In this document: piece after piece, positions 25,565-35,768 of the stretch | How positions within the stretch are numbered: the stretch's first letter is position 1 | Layout of the letters: each line of letters begins with the position of its first letter | Assembly: GCF_003201205.1 (NCBI RefSeq) | Contig: NZ_QICN01000012.1 | Coordinates: 1-64,000 of the forward strand | Direction of reading: 5' to 3' | Source: Sinimarinibacterium flocculans | GTDB taxonomy: Bacteria; Pseudomonadota; Gammaproteobacteria; Nevskiales; Nevskiaceae | Length of the DNA stretch: 64,000 bases | The notes under the pieces: generated by a model | What the model saw: the letters and a program-made list of their open reading frames with translations, nothing else | What the model was told of the DNA's origin: nothing | The model's database searches: none | Translations under genes and position numbers: made by a program

Positions 25565-27124
25565 CTATTCTCGCACGGTCGCCAGCGTCGGCCTCGGGTC
25601 GAGATCGGCGAGCTGCTCCCACGCATGCGCGAGGCCGATCAGTCGCGCGTCGTCCCAGGCGGCGCCGATCAGCGACAGGCCGACCGGCAGGTCGTCCACA
25701 CGCCCCATGGGCACGCTGATGTGCGGATAGCCGGCGACCGCCGGCGCTGCGGAGACGCCGGCGCCGCGGTAGTCGTCGCCGCGCGCATGATCGGTGCGCC
25801 AGGCGGGCGCCATCGTCGGCGCGATCAGCGCGTCCAGTTCGGCGTCTACGAGCAGGCGGTCCAGCGCCGTTCGCGCCGCCGCACGGCTGCGTGCGAGGGC
25901 GTCGCGATAGGCCGGATCGTCGAGCCCGCCGGTGCGCGCCGCCTGCTCGAAGATCTCCTGGCCGAAGTGCACCAGCTCGCGTTGGGCGTGGCCGCGGTTG
26001 AAGGCGATCAGTCCCTCCAGCGTCGTGATCGCGGCGCCGCGCTCGCGCAGGTAGCGCTCGACGCCTTCGCGGAACTCGTACAGCAGCACGGCGTAGCTGT
26101 CTTCGCCGAACGTCGGTGGCAGCGGCATCTCCACATCGACGAGCTGCGCGCCGGCCGCGCGCAGCCGGCGCAGAACATCGTCGAACAGCCGGTCGGTCGC
26201 ATCGTCGAAACCGGTCCGGTCGCGCAGCACGCCGAGGCGGGCGCCGTCGACGGTCGCGGTGGCGAGCACGCCCGTCACGTCGGGAAAGCGTCCGGCATCG
26301 TGCGTCGCCGCATCGTCCGGATCGGGCCCGGACATCGCCTGCAGCAGGAGCGCCGCGTCGGCGACGCTGCGCGCCAGCGGTCCGGCGGTATCCTGTGACG
26401 CGGCGATGGGGACGATGCCGTCGCGGCTCACCCACCCACGCGTCGGCTTGATGCCGACGACGCCGTTCGCGCTCGCCGGGCAGGTGATCGAACCGTTGGT
26501 CTCGGTGCCGACGGCCAGCGGCACGAAGCCCGCAGCGACGGCGACCGCCGAGCCGGCGCTGGACCCGCAGGGATTGCGGGAGGGATCGTGCGGATTGCGG
26601 GTCTGGCCGCCGCGTGCGCTCCAGCCGCTCGTCGCCTGCGTCGAGCGGAAGTTCGCCCACTCGCTGAGGTTGGTCTTGCCGAGCAGCACCGCGCCGGACG
26701 CCCGCAGACGCCGCACGAGAAAGGCATCGTCCGGCGTCGGCGCGTCGAGCAGGGCCAGCGAACCGGCGGTGGTGCGCATGCGGTCGCCGGTGTCGATGTT
26801 CTCCTTGAGCAGCACCGGCACGCCATGCAGAGGTCCGCGCACGCGCCCCTGCGCGCGCTCCTCATCGAGCCGCCCGGCAATGACGAGCGCATCGGGGTTG
26901 CGCTCGACCACGGCGTGCAGGCCGTCGGCACCTTCGTCGAGCCGCGCGATGCGGCTCAGCGCCTGCTGCGCTAGCGAGCGGGCGTCGAGCGTGCCCGCGG
27001 CGAAGCGCGCCTGCAGCGTCCCGACGTCGTCCCACGGCGACGCCGGCCGCGCAACGAGCGTGGCGCAGGCTGCAACGATCGCGCCGGCGAAGCCCGCGAG
27101 AACGACGCCGGTGCGATGCTGCAT
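25565..27124 (-). CDS. Amidase-signature family hydrolase, exported or lipid-anchored
   Basis: A 519-residue amidase-signature enzyme. The Ser-cisSer-Lys triad is visible as Lys107 (LLKENID), Ser188 (CGSSAGS) and Ser212 (TNGSITCPA); the 24-residue Ser-Ser spacing is that of the family. From ATG 27124 there is an N-terminal hydrophobic segment ending AACATL, so it is probably exported and possibly a lipoprotein. Length exceeds GatA and no gatB/gatC is nearby, so it is a scavenging amidase or peptide amidase rather than the tRNA amidotransferase. Substrate unknown. It lies between a small lipoprotein and ttcA. Confidence 0.85.
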   Translation of the reverse strand: MQHRTGVVLAGFAGAIVAACATLVARPASPWDDVGTLQARFAAGTLDARSLAQQALSRIARLDEGADGLHAVVERNPDALVIAGRLDEERAQGRVRGPLHGVPVLLKENIDTGDRMRTTAGSLALLDAPTPDDAFLVRRLRASGAVLLGKTNLSEWANFRSTQATSGWSARGGQTRNPHDPSRNPCGSSAGSAVAVAAGFVPLAVGTETNGSITCPASANGVVGIKPTRGWVSRDGIVPIAASQDTAGPLARSVADAALLLQAMSGPDPDDAATHDAGRFPDVTGVLATATVDGARLGVLRDRTGFDDATDRLFDDVLRRLRAAGAQLVDVEMPLPPTFGEDSYAVLLYEFREGVERYLRERGAAITTLEGLIAFNRGHAQRELVHFGQEIFEQAARTGGLDDPAYRDALARSRAAARTALDRLLVDAELDALIAPTMAPAWRTDHARGDDYRGAGVSAAPAVAGYPHISVPMGRVDDLPVGLSLIGAAWDDARLIGLAHAWEQLADLDPRPTLATVRE

Positions 27125-27164
27125 GCGGGAACGGCGGGACAGCGGCGTGCGCTGTCGCCGGGGC

Positions 27165-27473
27165 TCAGTTGCTCTGACGCAGCGACAGTCCGCGCGTGGC
27201 GGCCTTGCGATAGTCCTCGGTCGAGGCCTGACGCGTGCGCTCCCACTCATCCCGCGTCGCGCAAACCTTCTTGTCGATGCGCGTGCCGGTCGTGCGTTCC
27301 ATGCGGCAGATCAGGTCGTCGTCGGCGGCGACGGCCTCCGCCTCCGACACGGTGCGGAACTTCTGCTCCGTGCTCGGTGCCGCAGCGACCTGCGTCGACG
27401 ACTGATCGGGGCTGCTCGCACAGGCCGCCAGCAACAGGGCCAGCAACGGAGCACTACGGGACAGGGACTTCAT
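27165..27473 (-). CDS. Small lipoprotein of unknown function
   Basis: A 102-residue predicted lipoprotein: signal LLALLLAAC with Cys about residue 18, a short Ser/Gln/Ala-rich linker and a charged C-terminal region containing two further cysteines (DLICRME, KVCATRDEWERTR) that may form a disulfide. The CxxxR...VCxTRxEW arrangement recurs in small uncharacterised proteobacterial lipoproteins. The 40-base gap to the amidase suggests co-transcription. I do not recognise a function. Confidence 0.72.
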   Translation of the reverse strand: MKSLSRSAPLLALLLAACASSPDQSSTQVAAAPSTEQKFRTVSEAEAVAADDDLICRMERTTGTRIDKKVCATRDEWERTRQASTEDYRKAATRGLSLRQSN

Positions 27474-27636
27474 CGCGATTTTCCTTGGTAGGTGAAGAAC
27501 GAAAACGGGGCCTGACGCGCCGTCGGGCGTGCGCCTGGAAACACGGGTTGCGGGGAATAATGCGCGCAGCCTGCGCCGGCGGGAAGCACCCCCGGTGATT
27601 CCCCCCAGACCGCTGTAGGACAATTCGCGCAGCGGC

Positions 27637-27915
27637 TCAACGCTGCGGCAGGCGCGCGAGAAGTGCCGCCTCGTCGAGACCGTCGATCGCCAGCAGCTTG
27701 TGCGGCGAGCGCGCACCTCGGCGCACGTGGATGCTCGAGGGTGGCGTGCGCAGCACGTCGGCGAGCAGGGCGATCACTGCGGCATTGGCACGCCCGTCTT
27801 CCGGTGGTGCCGTGACGCAGAGCTTCAGGCTGCTCGCGTGCCAGCCGATCACCGCATTGCGCGCAGCCTTCGGCGCGACCTTGACCGCGAGCAGCGTGCC
27901 CGGCGGGTTAGCCAC
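27637..27915 (-). CDS. DUF167/YggU family protein
   Basis: A 92-residue protein of the YggU family, whose role is unknown. The family signature VxPxAxxNxIxG and PPEDGRANAAVIALLADVL are clear. A GTG start at 27915 lies inside the end of the M20 peptidase gene (8-base overlap), the only start preserving the whole domain; upstream codons in the frame are antisense-like noise. About 160 bases without a gene separate it from the next lipoprotein (27474-27636), where I see only a promoter-like region. Confidence 0.82.
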   Translation of the reverse strand: MANPPGTLLAVKVAPKAARNAVIGWHASSLKLCVTAPPEDGRANAAVIALLADVLRTPPSSIHVRRGARSPHKLLAIDGLDEAALLARLPQR

Positions 27916-29371
27916 CCGCGTTCTGCAGCAGGCGGATGTAGAAGCGCACCATGTCGGCATACTCGGCGACGCCGATGTGCTCGTCGGTGCCATGGATGCG
28001 CCCGCCGTCGTCCGCGGTATAGACGAACGGCGCGAAGTAGTAGCCCTGGTCGCGCACGTCCGCGTAGTGGCGATTGTCGGTGGTCGCCATGATGATGCCG
28101 CTCGACACCAGCGCCTCCGGAAAGATCTCGTTGACGGTCCGCGCGATCACCGCGAATTCCGGCGCATCCGGATCGGAGGACGCCGGCGCCGCGTCGCCGA
28201 AACCCTCCTCGACCGTTAGCTCGATGGCGTCGTCGCCGATCGTCGTGCGGATATGCGCCTCGATGTCGGCCAGCTCGGTGCCGGGCAGCAGGCGGTAGTT
28301 GATCAGCGCATAGGCCTCGGTCGGGATCACATTGTCCTTGATGCCGGCGTGCACCACCGTCAACGCCTGGGTCGTGCGCGTGAGCGCGTCGGTGACCGGG
28401 CTGCGCGAGAGTTCGCGCAACAACAGCGCCGAGAGCAGTTCGCGGTTGGCAATGGCCACACGCGCGCCGAACGGCAGGTGCGGCGCCAGGCGTTCGAGCA
28501 TGGCCTCCACCGGCGGCGTCAGCCGCGCGCGCGGCGGCCGCGCATCAAGGCGCACCAGTGCCTGCGACAGCCGGGCGATCGCACTGTCGTCCGGCGGCAT
28601 CGACGAATGCCCGCCGGGTGCGCGCGCCGTCAGGCGGAAGCTTGCGTATCCCTTCTCGCCCGCCATGATCGCGGCGACCGGTTGCGTGATCCCGGCGACG
28701 ACGCCCTGGGTGATCGCGCTGCCCTCGTCGAGCGTGAAGGCCAGGCGGACGCCGCGCGCCTTCAGGCTCTCGGCGATGCGCCGCGCACCTTCGCGGCCGC
28801 CGACTTCCTCGTCGTGGCCATAGGCGAAGTAGAGCGTGCGCGTCGGCGCGTAGCCCTGCGCCAGCAGGTGTTCCAGTGCCTCGAGCTGGGCGATCAGCGA
28901 GGATTTGTCGTCGAGCGCACCGCGCCCCCAGACGACGCCGTCGGCCACCACGCCGGCAAAGGGCGGATGCGTCCAGCGTGCTTCGGTGCCGGGTTCGATG
29001 GGCACCACGTCCATGTGCGCCGCCAGCAGCGCCGGCCGCTGCGCCGCGTCGCTGCCGCGCCAGCGGTACAGCAGGCTCCACTCGCCGATGCGCTCGACGT
29101 CGAGCCGGGCGTGCGCCAGCGGGAAGCGCTCGGCGAGCAGGGCGTGGAACGCGGAAAAGGCCGCCGTGTACACCGGCGCGCCTTCGGCGTGGGAGATGGT
29201 CGGGAGACGCAGCGCCTGCGCCAGACCGTCCGCCAGCGCCGCCTCGTCGAGCGCAATCGCCTCGATCGGTGCGGCGAGCGGCGGCTGTGGCCGCAGCGTC
29301 AGCGTACGCAGCACCATGCCGCCGCCCAGCACTGCGACGACCGCTGCGAGAATCAGCAAGGTCCTGCCCAT
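27908..29371 (-). CDS. M20-family zinc peptidase (carboxypeptidase S-like), membrane-anchored
   Basis: A 487-residue co-catalytic zinc metallopeptidase. An N-terminal hydrophobic segment (about 4-22) implies export or membrane anchoring. Zinc and catalytic residues appear as AAHMDVVP (His119, Asp121), GRGALDDKS, and YGHDEEVGG, followed by the dimerisation domain with GGHSSMPPDDSAI, and a final His in GTDEHIGV. The length and motifs resemble carboxypeptidase S/PM20-type enzymes. It is the last large gene after the RND pump genes, 42 bases downstream, and overlaps the DUF167 gene. Confidence 0.88.
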   Translation of the reverse strand: MGRTLLILAAVVAVLGGGMVLRTLTLRPQPPLAAPIEAIALDEAALADGLAQALRLPTISHAEGAPVYTAAFSAFHALLAERFPLAHARLDVERIGEWSLLYRWRGSDAAQRPALLAAHMDVVPIEPGTEARWTHPPFAGVVADGVVWGRGALDDKSSLIAQLEALEHLLAQGYAPTRTLYFAYGHDEEVGGREGARRIAESLKARGVRLAFTLDEGSAITQGVVAGITQPVAAIMAGEKGYASFRLTARAPGGHSSMPPDDSAIARLSQALVRLDARPPRARLTPPVEAMLERLAPHLPFGARVAIANRELLSALLLRELSRSPVTDALTRTTQALTVVHAGIKDNVIPTEAYALINYRLLPGTELADIEAHIRTTIGDDAIELTVEEGFGDAAPASSDPDAPEFAVIARTVNEIFPEALVSSGIIMATTDNRHYADVRDQGYYFAPFVYTADDGGRIHGTDEHIGVAEYADMVRFYIRLLQNAGG

Positions 29372-29413
29372 ACTCGCTAGCCTAGCCGGAAACCGCGGCG
29401 GCGGTGCGCCGGC

Positions 29414-32400
29414 TCAGGTCTGCGTGGTCGACGCCTGCGGTCGCGTCGGCCACCAGTGGCGCGCACGGTGCAGCACACGCCGGCCCCACTGGCCGAGATC
29501 CTCGAGCGCGAGGTAGATCGTCGGCAGCACCAGCAGCGAGACGCCGGTCGAGAACACCAGCCCGCCGATGATCGCGCGGGCCATCGGATAGTAGGCCGGG
29601 CCCTCGCCGCCGATGGCGGTGTCGCCCAGAGCCAGCGGCACCATGCCCAGCACCGTCGTTGCCGCCGTCATCAGGATCGGCCTCAGGCGGTCGCGCGAAC
29701 CCTGCACCAGCGCCTCGCTGCGGCCGAGCCCGGCGGCGCGCAGGCGGTTGACGTGATCGACGAGCACGATGCCGTTGTTCACGACGATGCCCATCAGCAC
29801 CAGCATGCCGATCATCGCCATGAACGAGAAATCGGTGCCGGTGGCGAAGAAGAACCAGTAGACACCGATGAAGGAGAACAGGATGCCGGTGATGATCGCG
29901 CTGGGCGCGAGCACCGACTCGAACAGGACCGCCATGACGATGTAGATGCAGGCGACCGCGAGCAGCATGTTCTGCATCATCGTCTGCATGCTTTCCTGCT
30001 CGTCGGAGAATGCGCGACCGAAGCCCCAGCTGTAGCCCGGCGGAAGCTGCGTGTTCTCCAGCGTCTGCTTGACGCGTTCGCGCGCATCCTCGGAGGTCGT
30101 CCCTTCGGCGGTGCCGAACTCGACCGACAGCGCGGTCAGGCGGTCCTCACGCCGGATCATTCCCGGCACGTCGCCGATCGACAGCTCCGCCAGCGTCGAC
30201 AGGGTCACGCGTGTGCCGTCCGGCGTGATGATCGGCAGCGAGCGCAGCGCATCGAGGTCGAGCCGGTCCTTGAGCCTGAACTGCAGGACGAGGTCGACCT
30301 CGCCGGTCGCCGTGCGGTATGGCCGCAGCGGCACGCCACGCATCGCGCCGGCGACCACCTCGGCGACCTGCTGGCTCGACAGCCCGTACAGTCGCGCCTT
30401 GTCGCGGTCGACGCGGACGCGGACCTCCCAGTCCTCCGCGGAGGCCTTGAGGCGGACGTCGGTGAGTCCGTCGACACCGCGCAGGATGCGCTCGACCTCG
30501 AGCGCGACCTCGCGCAGCCGCTCGCTCGACTCGCCGAAGACCTGCACGCTCAGACGTTCGCCGGAGCCCTGGCGGTTCTGCTCGAAGCTCGGATCGCCGA
30601 TCGCGATCTTCGGCAGCTTCTCGCGGATCGCCTCCATGATCTGCTCGGGCGACTGCGTGCGCTGCTCCTTGTCGACGAGCAGGATCGTGGTTTCCGCGCG
30701 CCCGAGATCGAAGTACGAGTAGACCGACTCGATCTCGAAGCGAGCCTGGTTGTCGAGCAGGTAGCGTTCGATCGTGTCGACCGCCTCTTCCATCTTGGAC
30801 AGACGGTACACGCCGTTGACGTTGTACGGCAGGAACAGGCGCTTGCTGCGGTCCTGCGGGAACATGTCCATCTTCACCAGACCGGCCGGCACCGCAACGC
30901 TGGCCAGTACCAGCACGATGAACACGCCGGTCTTGCCCGGATGGCGCAAGGTCCACGCGAGCACGCGTGCGTAGCGATCGGCGAGCGATTCGATCCAGCG
31001 CACGTGCCCATTGCCCCCCAAGGCGATGCGGGTGGTCAGTTGCGGGATCAGCGTCAGCGCGATCAGCAGCGAGGCTCCGAGCGACACGCAGATGGTCGTC
31101 GCCACGTGCGTCAGGTAGACGGTGATCTCGTTCTGCGCACCGAAGAGATTGGGGATGAAGACGATGGCGGTCGTGAGTGTACCCAGCGCGACCGCGAGGC
31201 CGACACCGCGCACGCCTTCGAGCGTGGCCGCCTGGGCGCTGCGCCCCTCGGCACGCGCCTTGAAGATCGATTCGGTCACGACCACCGCGTTGTCGACGAG
31301 CATGCCGACCGACAGCATCAGGCCCATCAGGCTGAGGATGTTCAGCGACATGCCGAGGAAGAACATCGCACCGAGCGTGATGAGCAGCGACAGCGGCACC
31401 GCCGTGGTGACGATCAACGTCATGCGCCAGTCGCGCAGGAACAGGTACAGCACCGCGACCGACAGCAGCGCGCCGATCAGGCCGGCCTCGATCAGATCGT
31501 CCAGCGAGCTGCGCACGTTGTCCGCCGTGTTCTCCATGATGTAGAGATTGATGCCGGCCATCTCCGGCAGCTCGCGGACCTCGTCGAGTTCGGCGAGCAC
31601 GCGGTCGGCGACGTCGACCAGGTTGGCGCCGGTCTCCTTGTAGACGTCCAGCCCGATCGAGTAGCTGCCGTTGAGGTGACGCCCGTAGGTGCGCACCGGC
31701 TCGGCGTACTGCACGTCCGCGATGTCGCCCAGGCGCAGGCCGCGCCGGTCGATCACCAGTGCACGGATCTGCCCGATCGATTCGAAACGGCCTTCGGGCT
31801 TGACGTAGTAGCGCCGCCCGCCCTCGATGAAGTCGCCGGCGGTCTGCGAGAAGTTCGCACGCTGCAGCGTCTCCGAGAGGGCGCGCAGGTCGATGCCATG
31901 CGCCGCGACACGGTCGGCGGCGAGTTCGATGCGGACCTCTTTGGGGTCGACGCCGTACAGGTCGACGCGCGAGACGCCGCCGAGCCGCTCGATGCGTCGC
32001 TTGAGCGCGCGCTCGAGCATGTCGTAGGCGTTCGACAGGTCGCGTTGCGCGGACACCCGCAGCGTCAGCACCGGAATGCTGCCGGCTTCGAACTTCTGGA
32101 TCTGGATACGCTCGATGTCGCGCGGCAGATCGTCGCGGACCGCGTCGATCTTGTCCCGCGCCTCGACACCCTTGATCGCCAGGTCCTCGCCCCAGTCGAA
32201 CAGGATGAAGATGCCGGCACCGCTGTCCGACGACTCGGAGTTCATCCGCTGGATGCCGGGCAGGGTCGCCAGCGCTTCCTCGACCGGCCGCGTGATGCGG
32301 CGCTCGACCTCCTCGGGAGTCGAATTGCGGTAGGGGATCTGCACGAAGATGCCGGGAAACTCGATGTCCGGCAGGAACTCCAGCGACAGGCGCTGGCCGC

Positions 32401-32482
32401 CGATGAGGCCGATCACGGTCATGCAGACGAAGAACATCACGACCGTGACCGGGCGCCGCAGCGACAGCTCGGTGAGAATCAC
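29414..32482 (-). CDS. RND efflux pump inner-membrane subunit (second of two)
   Basis: A proton-driven AcrB/HAE-type pump subunit of 1022 residues with twelve expected membrane helices: TM1 in RPVTVVMFFVCMTVIGLI, the TM4 proton-relay aspartate in GMLVDNAVVVTES, and the conserved GIVVNNGIVLVDHVN in the second half. Starts at GTG 32482, overlapping the stop of the first RND subunit (GTGA). Two differing pump subunits served by one adaptor suggest a heterotrimeric MdtBC-like pump. Substrates unknown. No outer-membrane factor gene is adjacent. Confidence 0.92.
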   Translation of the reverse strand: MILTELSLRRPVTVVMFFVCMTVIGLIGGQRLSLEFLPDIEFPGIFVQIPYRNSTPEEVERRITRPVEEALATLPGIQRMNSESSDSGAGIFILFDWGEDLAIKGVEARDKIDAVRDDLPRDIERIQIQKFEAGSIPVLTLRVSAQRDLSNAYDMLERALKRRIERLGGVSRVDLYGVDPKEVRIELAADRVAAHGIDLRALSETLQRANFSQTAGDFIEGGRRYYVKPEGRFESIGQIRALVIDRRGLRLGDIADVQYAEPVRTYGRHLNGSYSIGLDVYKETGANLVDVADRVLAELDEVRELPEMAGINLYIMENTADNVRSSLDDLIEAGLIGALLSVAVLYLFLRDWRMTLIVTTAVPLSLLITLGAMFFLGMSLNILSLMGLMLSVGMLVDNAVVVTESIFKARAEGRSAQAATLEGVRGVGLAVALGTLTTAIVFIPNLFGAQNEITVYLTHVATTICVSLGASLLIALTLIPQLTTRIALGGNGHVRWIESLADRYARVLAWTLRHPGKTGVFIVLVLASVAVPAGLVKMDMFPQDRSKRLFLPYNVNGVYRLSKMEEAVDTIERYLLDNQARFEIESVYSYFDLGRAETTILLVDKEQRTQSPEQIMEAIREKLPKIAIGDPSFEQNRQGSGERLSVQVFGESSERLREVALEVERILRGVDGLTDVRLKASAEDWEVRVRVDRDKARLYGLSSQQVAEVVAGAMRGVPLRPYRTATGEVDLVLQFRLKDRLDLDALRSLPIITPDGTRVTLSTLAELSIGDVPGMIRREDRLTALSVEFGTAEGTTSEDARERVKQTLENTQLPPGYSWGFGRAFSDEQESMQTMMQNMLLAVACIYIVMAVLFESVLAPSAIITGILFSFIGVYWFFFATGTDFSFMAMIGMLVLMGIVVNNGIVLVDHVNRLRAAGLGRSEALVQGSRDRLRPILMTAATTVLGMVPLALGDTAIGGEGPAYYPMARAIIGGLVFSTGVSLLVLPTIYLALEDLGQWGRRVLHRARHWWPTRPQASTTQT

Positions 32483-35400
32483 GGCAGCGGCTCCGGTGCG
32501 GGCGAATCCACCGCATCCGCATCGCGCTGCACCAGCGTGTACACCACCGGGATCACCACCAGGGTCAGCAGCGTCGAGACCAGCAGGCCGCCGATGACGG
32601 TGATCGCCATCGGCTGGCGCACTTCGGCACCCTCGGCACCCGAGAGCGCCATCGGCAGCAGGCCGAGCACCGTGGTCAGCGTGGTCATCACGATCGGTCG
32701 CAGTCGCGAACGTCCCGCCTCGATCATCGCCGGCCGCAGGGCCTGACCTTCGGCGCGGAGCCGGTTGACCAGGTCGATCAGCACGATGCCGTTCTTCACG
32801 ACGATGCCGGCAAGCACGATCATGCCGATCAGCGCGACGACGTTGATCACCGAGCCGGTGAGATACAGCGCGAAGATCGCGCCGATCGCCGCCAGCGGGA
32901 TGGTGAACAGGATGACGAAGGGATGCACCAGGGATTCGAACTGCGAGGCCATCACCAGGTAGACGAGGAAGATGGCCAGCGCGAGCGCCAGCGTCAGCGA
33001 GCGGAACGACACCTCCATCTCCTCGCTCTGGCCGGCGATACGCGTCGACAGGCCCGACGGCAGCGGCGTCTGCGCCAGCATGACCTCGATCTCGCCAATG
33101 CCCTCGCCCAGGTTGCCGTAGGCCAGATTGGCCGAGACGATGATCACGCGCTGCTGGTCCACGCGGCGGATCTCGCTGGGCCCGGACTGCAGCCGCACGT
33201 CGGCGATCGAGGACAGGCGGACGGGTTGCGGGCTGTCCGGGTTCACCACCAGGTTGCGGATGTCGTCCAGGTTCGCGCGCTGCCGCTCGGCGCCGCGCAC
33301 GAGCACGTCGATCTCGCGATCGCCGATGCGAAAGCGCGTGGCGACGCTGCCGCGCACCACGCCCGCGACGCGCGCCGCCAGCACGGCGGTATCGAGCCCG
33401 AGCTGCGCGGCGCGCTCCTGGTCGAACAGGACCTGGATTTCCGGGTGGCCGGGCACCAGCGTCGTCTCCACCTCGGTGAAGCGCTCGGATGCGAGCAAGC
33501 GCCGGCGCAGGGATTCGGAGATGCGCTCGAGCTGGTCGAGGTCGTAGCCGGCGATCTCGATCTCCAGCGGCGTCTTGAGCGTGAACAGCGCCGGCCGCGC
33601 GTAGCGGTAGCTCGCGCCGGGCAGGACGTCGAGATGACGCGAAAGCTCGGCGATCAGCGCCCCCTCGTTCGAGAAGGCCTCCGGCTTGAGCACGATGTTC
33701 ACGGTGCCGAAGTTCTCGCCGCCGGTCTCCGGATTGGCATCGAGCCGGTTGCCGGTGCCGGCGACCGTATAGCTCGCCGCCAGCCACGCGCTCACCTCGT
33801 CGTTGGCGTCGAGCTTGCGCGCGACCTCCTGCAGGGCCGCATCGGTACGCTCCAGCGGCGCCCCCGGCGGCAACTGTACCTCAGCACGGAATTCGCCCTG
33901 ATTGAACGGCGGGATCAGCTCGACGCCGATGCGCGGCAACGTGAACAGCGCCAGGCCGAACAGCAGCGTCGCGGTCAGCAGCACCGGCAGGCGGTGATCG
34001 AGCGACCAGTCGAGCAGTGGCACGTAGCGCCGTTCGAGCGCGGCGAAGGCGCGTTGCCAGACGGCCGCCAGCGGGCGCAGCAACAGGCCGAGCGCCAGGC
34101 CGATCACGCGGAACAGCTGGACGAACGGCCACAGTAGCAAGGCCGGCAATGACTCGAACGCGGCGTATCGCGTCTGCGACAGGCGCCGACGCAGGCGTCC
34201 GCGGTCGCCGACGACCGCGTTCGCGGGAACGACCGGCCGCGCACGCGCGGCGCGCGACGCCATCATCGGCACCAGGGTCAGCGACACGACCAGCGAGAAG
34301 ATCAGCGCGCCGGTGACGACGAGGGCCTGGTCGGCGAACAGCTGACCGGCGATGCCTTCGACGAACACCATCGGGAAGAACACCGCCACCGTGGTCAGCG
34401 TCGACGCGGTCACCGCGCCGGCGACCTGGCTCGCACCGGTGACGGCCGCCTCGGCCAGCGGCAGCCCGCGCTCGTGTGCGCGATGGATGTTCTCGAGGAC
34501 GACGATGGTGTCGTCGACGAGCATGCCGATCGCCAGCGCGATGCCGCCGAGCGACATGATGTTCAGCGACAGGCCGGCCCCGTACATCACGTTGAAGGTG
34601 GCCACCACCGAGATCGGGATCGCGATGGCGACGATCGCCGTGGTCCACGCGTTGCGCAGGAACAGGTACAGGATCAGGATCGCGAGCAGGCCGCCCTCGA
34701 TCGCGGCGTAGACCACCTCGTCGATCGCCTGGCGGATGAAGACCGACTGGTCGTAGAGCGGCTTCATCTCGACGTCGGGAGGCAGCTGGCGGCCGAACTG
34801 GCCGACCCGCGCCTTGATGCGATCGACGATCGAGACCGTGTTGCCGTCGCCCTCCTTGTACATCGAGATCTCGACCGCCTCGTGGCCGTCGACGCGGATG
34901 ATGGCTTCGCGCTCCTTGAACCCGGCGCGTACCTCGGCCACGTCCCGCAGATAGATCGAGCGCTCGGCGCGCGCGACCAGGATCGTCTCGCGGATCTCGT
35001 CGAGCGACTTGAACTGGTTGAGCGTGCGCACGAGATAGCTCGATGCGCCCTGCTCGACGCGGCCGCCGGAGATGTTCGCGTTCTCGGCGCGCAGACGCTC
35101 CTCGACCTGCTCGGTGGTGAGCTGGAACTGCGCGAGCTTGCCCAGGTCCACCAGCACCTGCACCTCGTCCTCGAGACCGCCGGCGATCTTGACGGCGGCG
35201 ACGCCGTCCACGCCCTCGAGCGGCTTCTGCACGAGGTCTTCGGCGATCCGCCGCAGGCGCTTGAGCGCCGCCTCGTCGGCAGTCCGTCGCGCCTCGCCGC
35301 CCCCGGCCTTGAGCGCGAGACCGTAGCGCATGATCGGGTCCTGGCTGGGGTCGAAGCGCAGCACGATCGGACGCTGCGACTCCTTCGGCAGCTCCAGCGC

Positions 35401-35739
35401 ATCGAGCTTCTCGCGCACGTCGAGCACGGCGAAGTCCATTGCCGTGCCCCAGTTGAACTCGAGCGTCACGTCGCTGCGCTCGGCCAGCGACACCGAGCGC
35501 ACCTGGCGCACGTTGCGGATGATGCCGACAGCCTCCTCGATCGGCTTGGACAGCAGCGTCTCGATCTCTTCCGGCGCCGCACCGGGCAGCTCGGTACGAA
35601 TCGTCAGCGTCGGATACGACAGATCCGGCAGCAGCGTCAGCTCAAGGCGCGACTGCGACACCATGCCGAACAGCAGCACGGCGAAGGTCAGCATGCTGAT
35701 CGCGACCGGACGCCGCGTGCAGAACTCGATCCATTTCAT
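32479..35739 (-). CDS. RND efflux pump inner-membrane subunit (first of two)
   Basis: A 1086-residue RND transporter of the HAE1 group. The N-terminus reads MKWIEFCTRRPVAISML with TM1, GMLVDDTIVVLENIHRAHE gives the TM4 acidic pair for proton transfer, and GIVVKNGIVLIDLVNRLR marks the second repeat. The extra length beyond about 1020 residues is an insertion (about 505-560) after the first membrane block, rich in Arg and Leu. It follows the membrane fusion protein by 29 bases and is coupled to the second pump gene, making a three-gene operon. Confidence 0.92.
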   Translation of the reverse strand: MKWIEFCTRRPVAISMLTFAVLLFGMVSQSRLELTLLPDLSYPTLTIRTELPGAAPEEIETLLSKPIEEAVGIIRNVRQVRSVSLAERSDVTLEFNWGTAMDFAVLDVREKLDALELPKESQRPIVLRFDPSQDPIMRYGLALKAGGGEARRTADEAALKRLRRIAEDLVQKPLEGVDGVAAVKIAGGLEDEVQVLVDLGKLAQFQLTTEQVEERLRAENANISGGRVEQGASSYLVRTLNQFKSLDEIRETILVARAERSIYLRDVAEVRAGFKEREAIIRVDGHEAVEISMYKEGDGNTVSIVDRIKARVGQFGRQLPPDVEMKPLYDQSVFIRQAIDEVVYAAIEGGLLAILILYLFLRNAWTTAIVAIAIPISVVATFNVMYGAGLSLNIMSLGGIALAIGMLVDDTIVVLENIHRAHERGLPLAEAAVTGASQVAGAVTASTLTTVAVFFPMVFVEGIAGQLFADQALVVTGALIFSLVVSLTLVPMMASRAARARPVVPANAVVGDRGRLRRRLSQTRYAAFESLPALLLWPFVQLFRVIGLALGLLLRPLAAVWQRAFAALERRYVPLLDWSLDHRLPVLLTATLLFGLALFTLPRIGVELIPPFNQGEFRAEVQLPPGAPLERTDAALQEVARKLDANDEVSAWLAASYTVAGTGNRLDANPETGGENFGTVNIVLKPEAFSNEGALIAELSRHLDVLPGASYRYARPALFTLKTPLEIEIAGYDLDQLERISESLRRRLLASERFTEVETTLVPGHPEIQVLFDQERAAQLGLDTAVLAARVAGVVRGSVATRFRIGDREIDVLVRGAERQRANLDDIRNLVVNPDSPQPVRLSSIADVRLQSGPSEIRRVDQQRVIIVSANLAYGNLGEGIGEIEVMLAQTPLPSGLSTRIAGQSEEMEVSFRSLTLALALAIFLVYLVMASQFESLVHPFVILFTIPLAAIGAIFALYLTGSVINVVALIGMIVLAGIVVKNGIVLIDLVNRLRAEGQALRPAMIEAGRSRLRPIVMTTLTTVLGLLPMALSGAEGAEVRQPMAITVIGGLLVSTLLTLVVIPVVYTLVQRDADAVDSPAPEPLP

Positions 35740-35768
35740 TGCTGGCGCCCCCGCCGTTGCCGCGCCGC

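Noticed and set aside
25539-26660. N-terminal extension of ttcA by 374 codons
   Set aside because: The extension lies inside the amidase gene in another frame; TtcA similarity begins only at the ATG at 25538.
29456-32746. 1096-codon open frame on the plus strand opposite an RND gene
   Set aside because: Antisense shadow of the RND pump; composition is skewed to Asp, Arg, Gln and His and has no domain signature.
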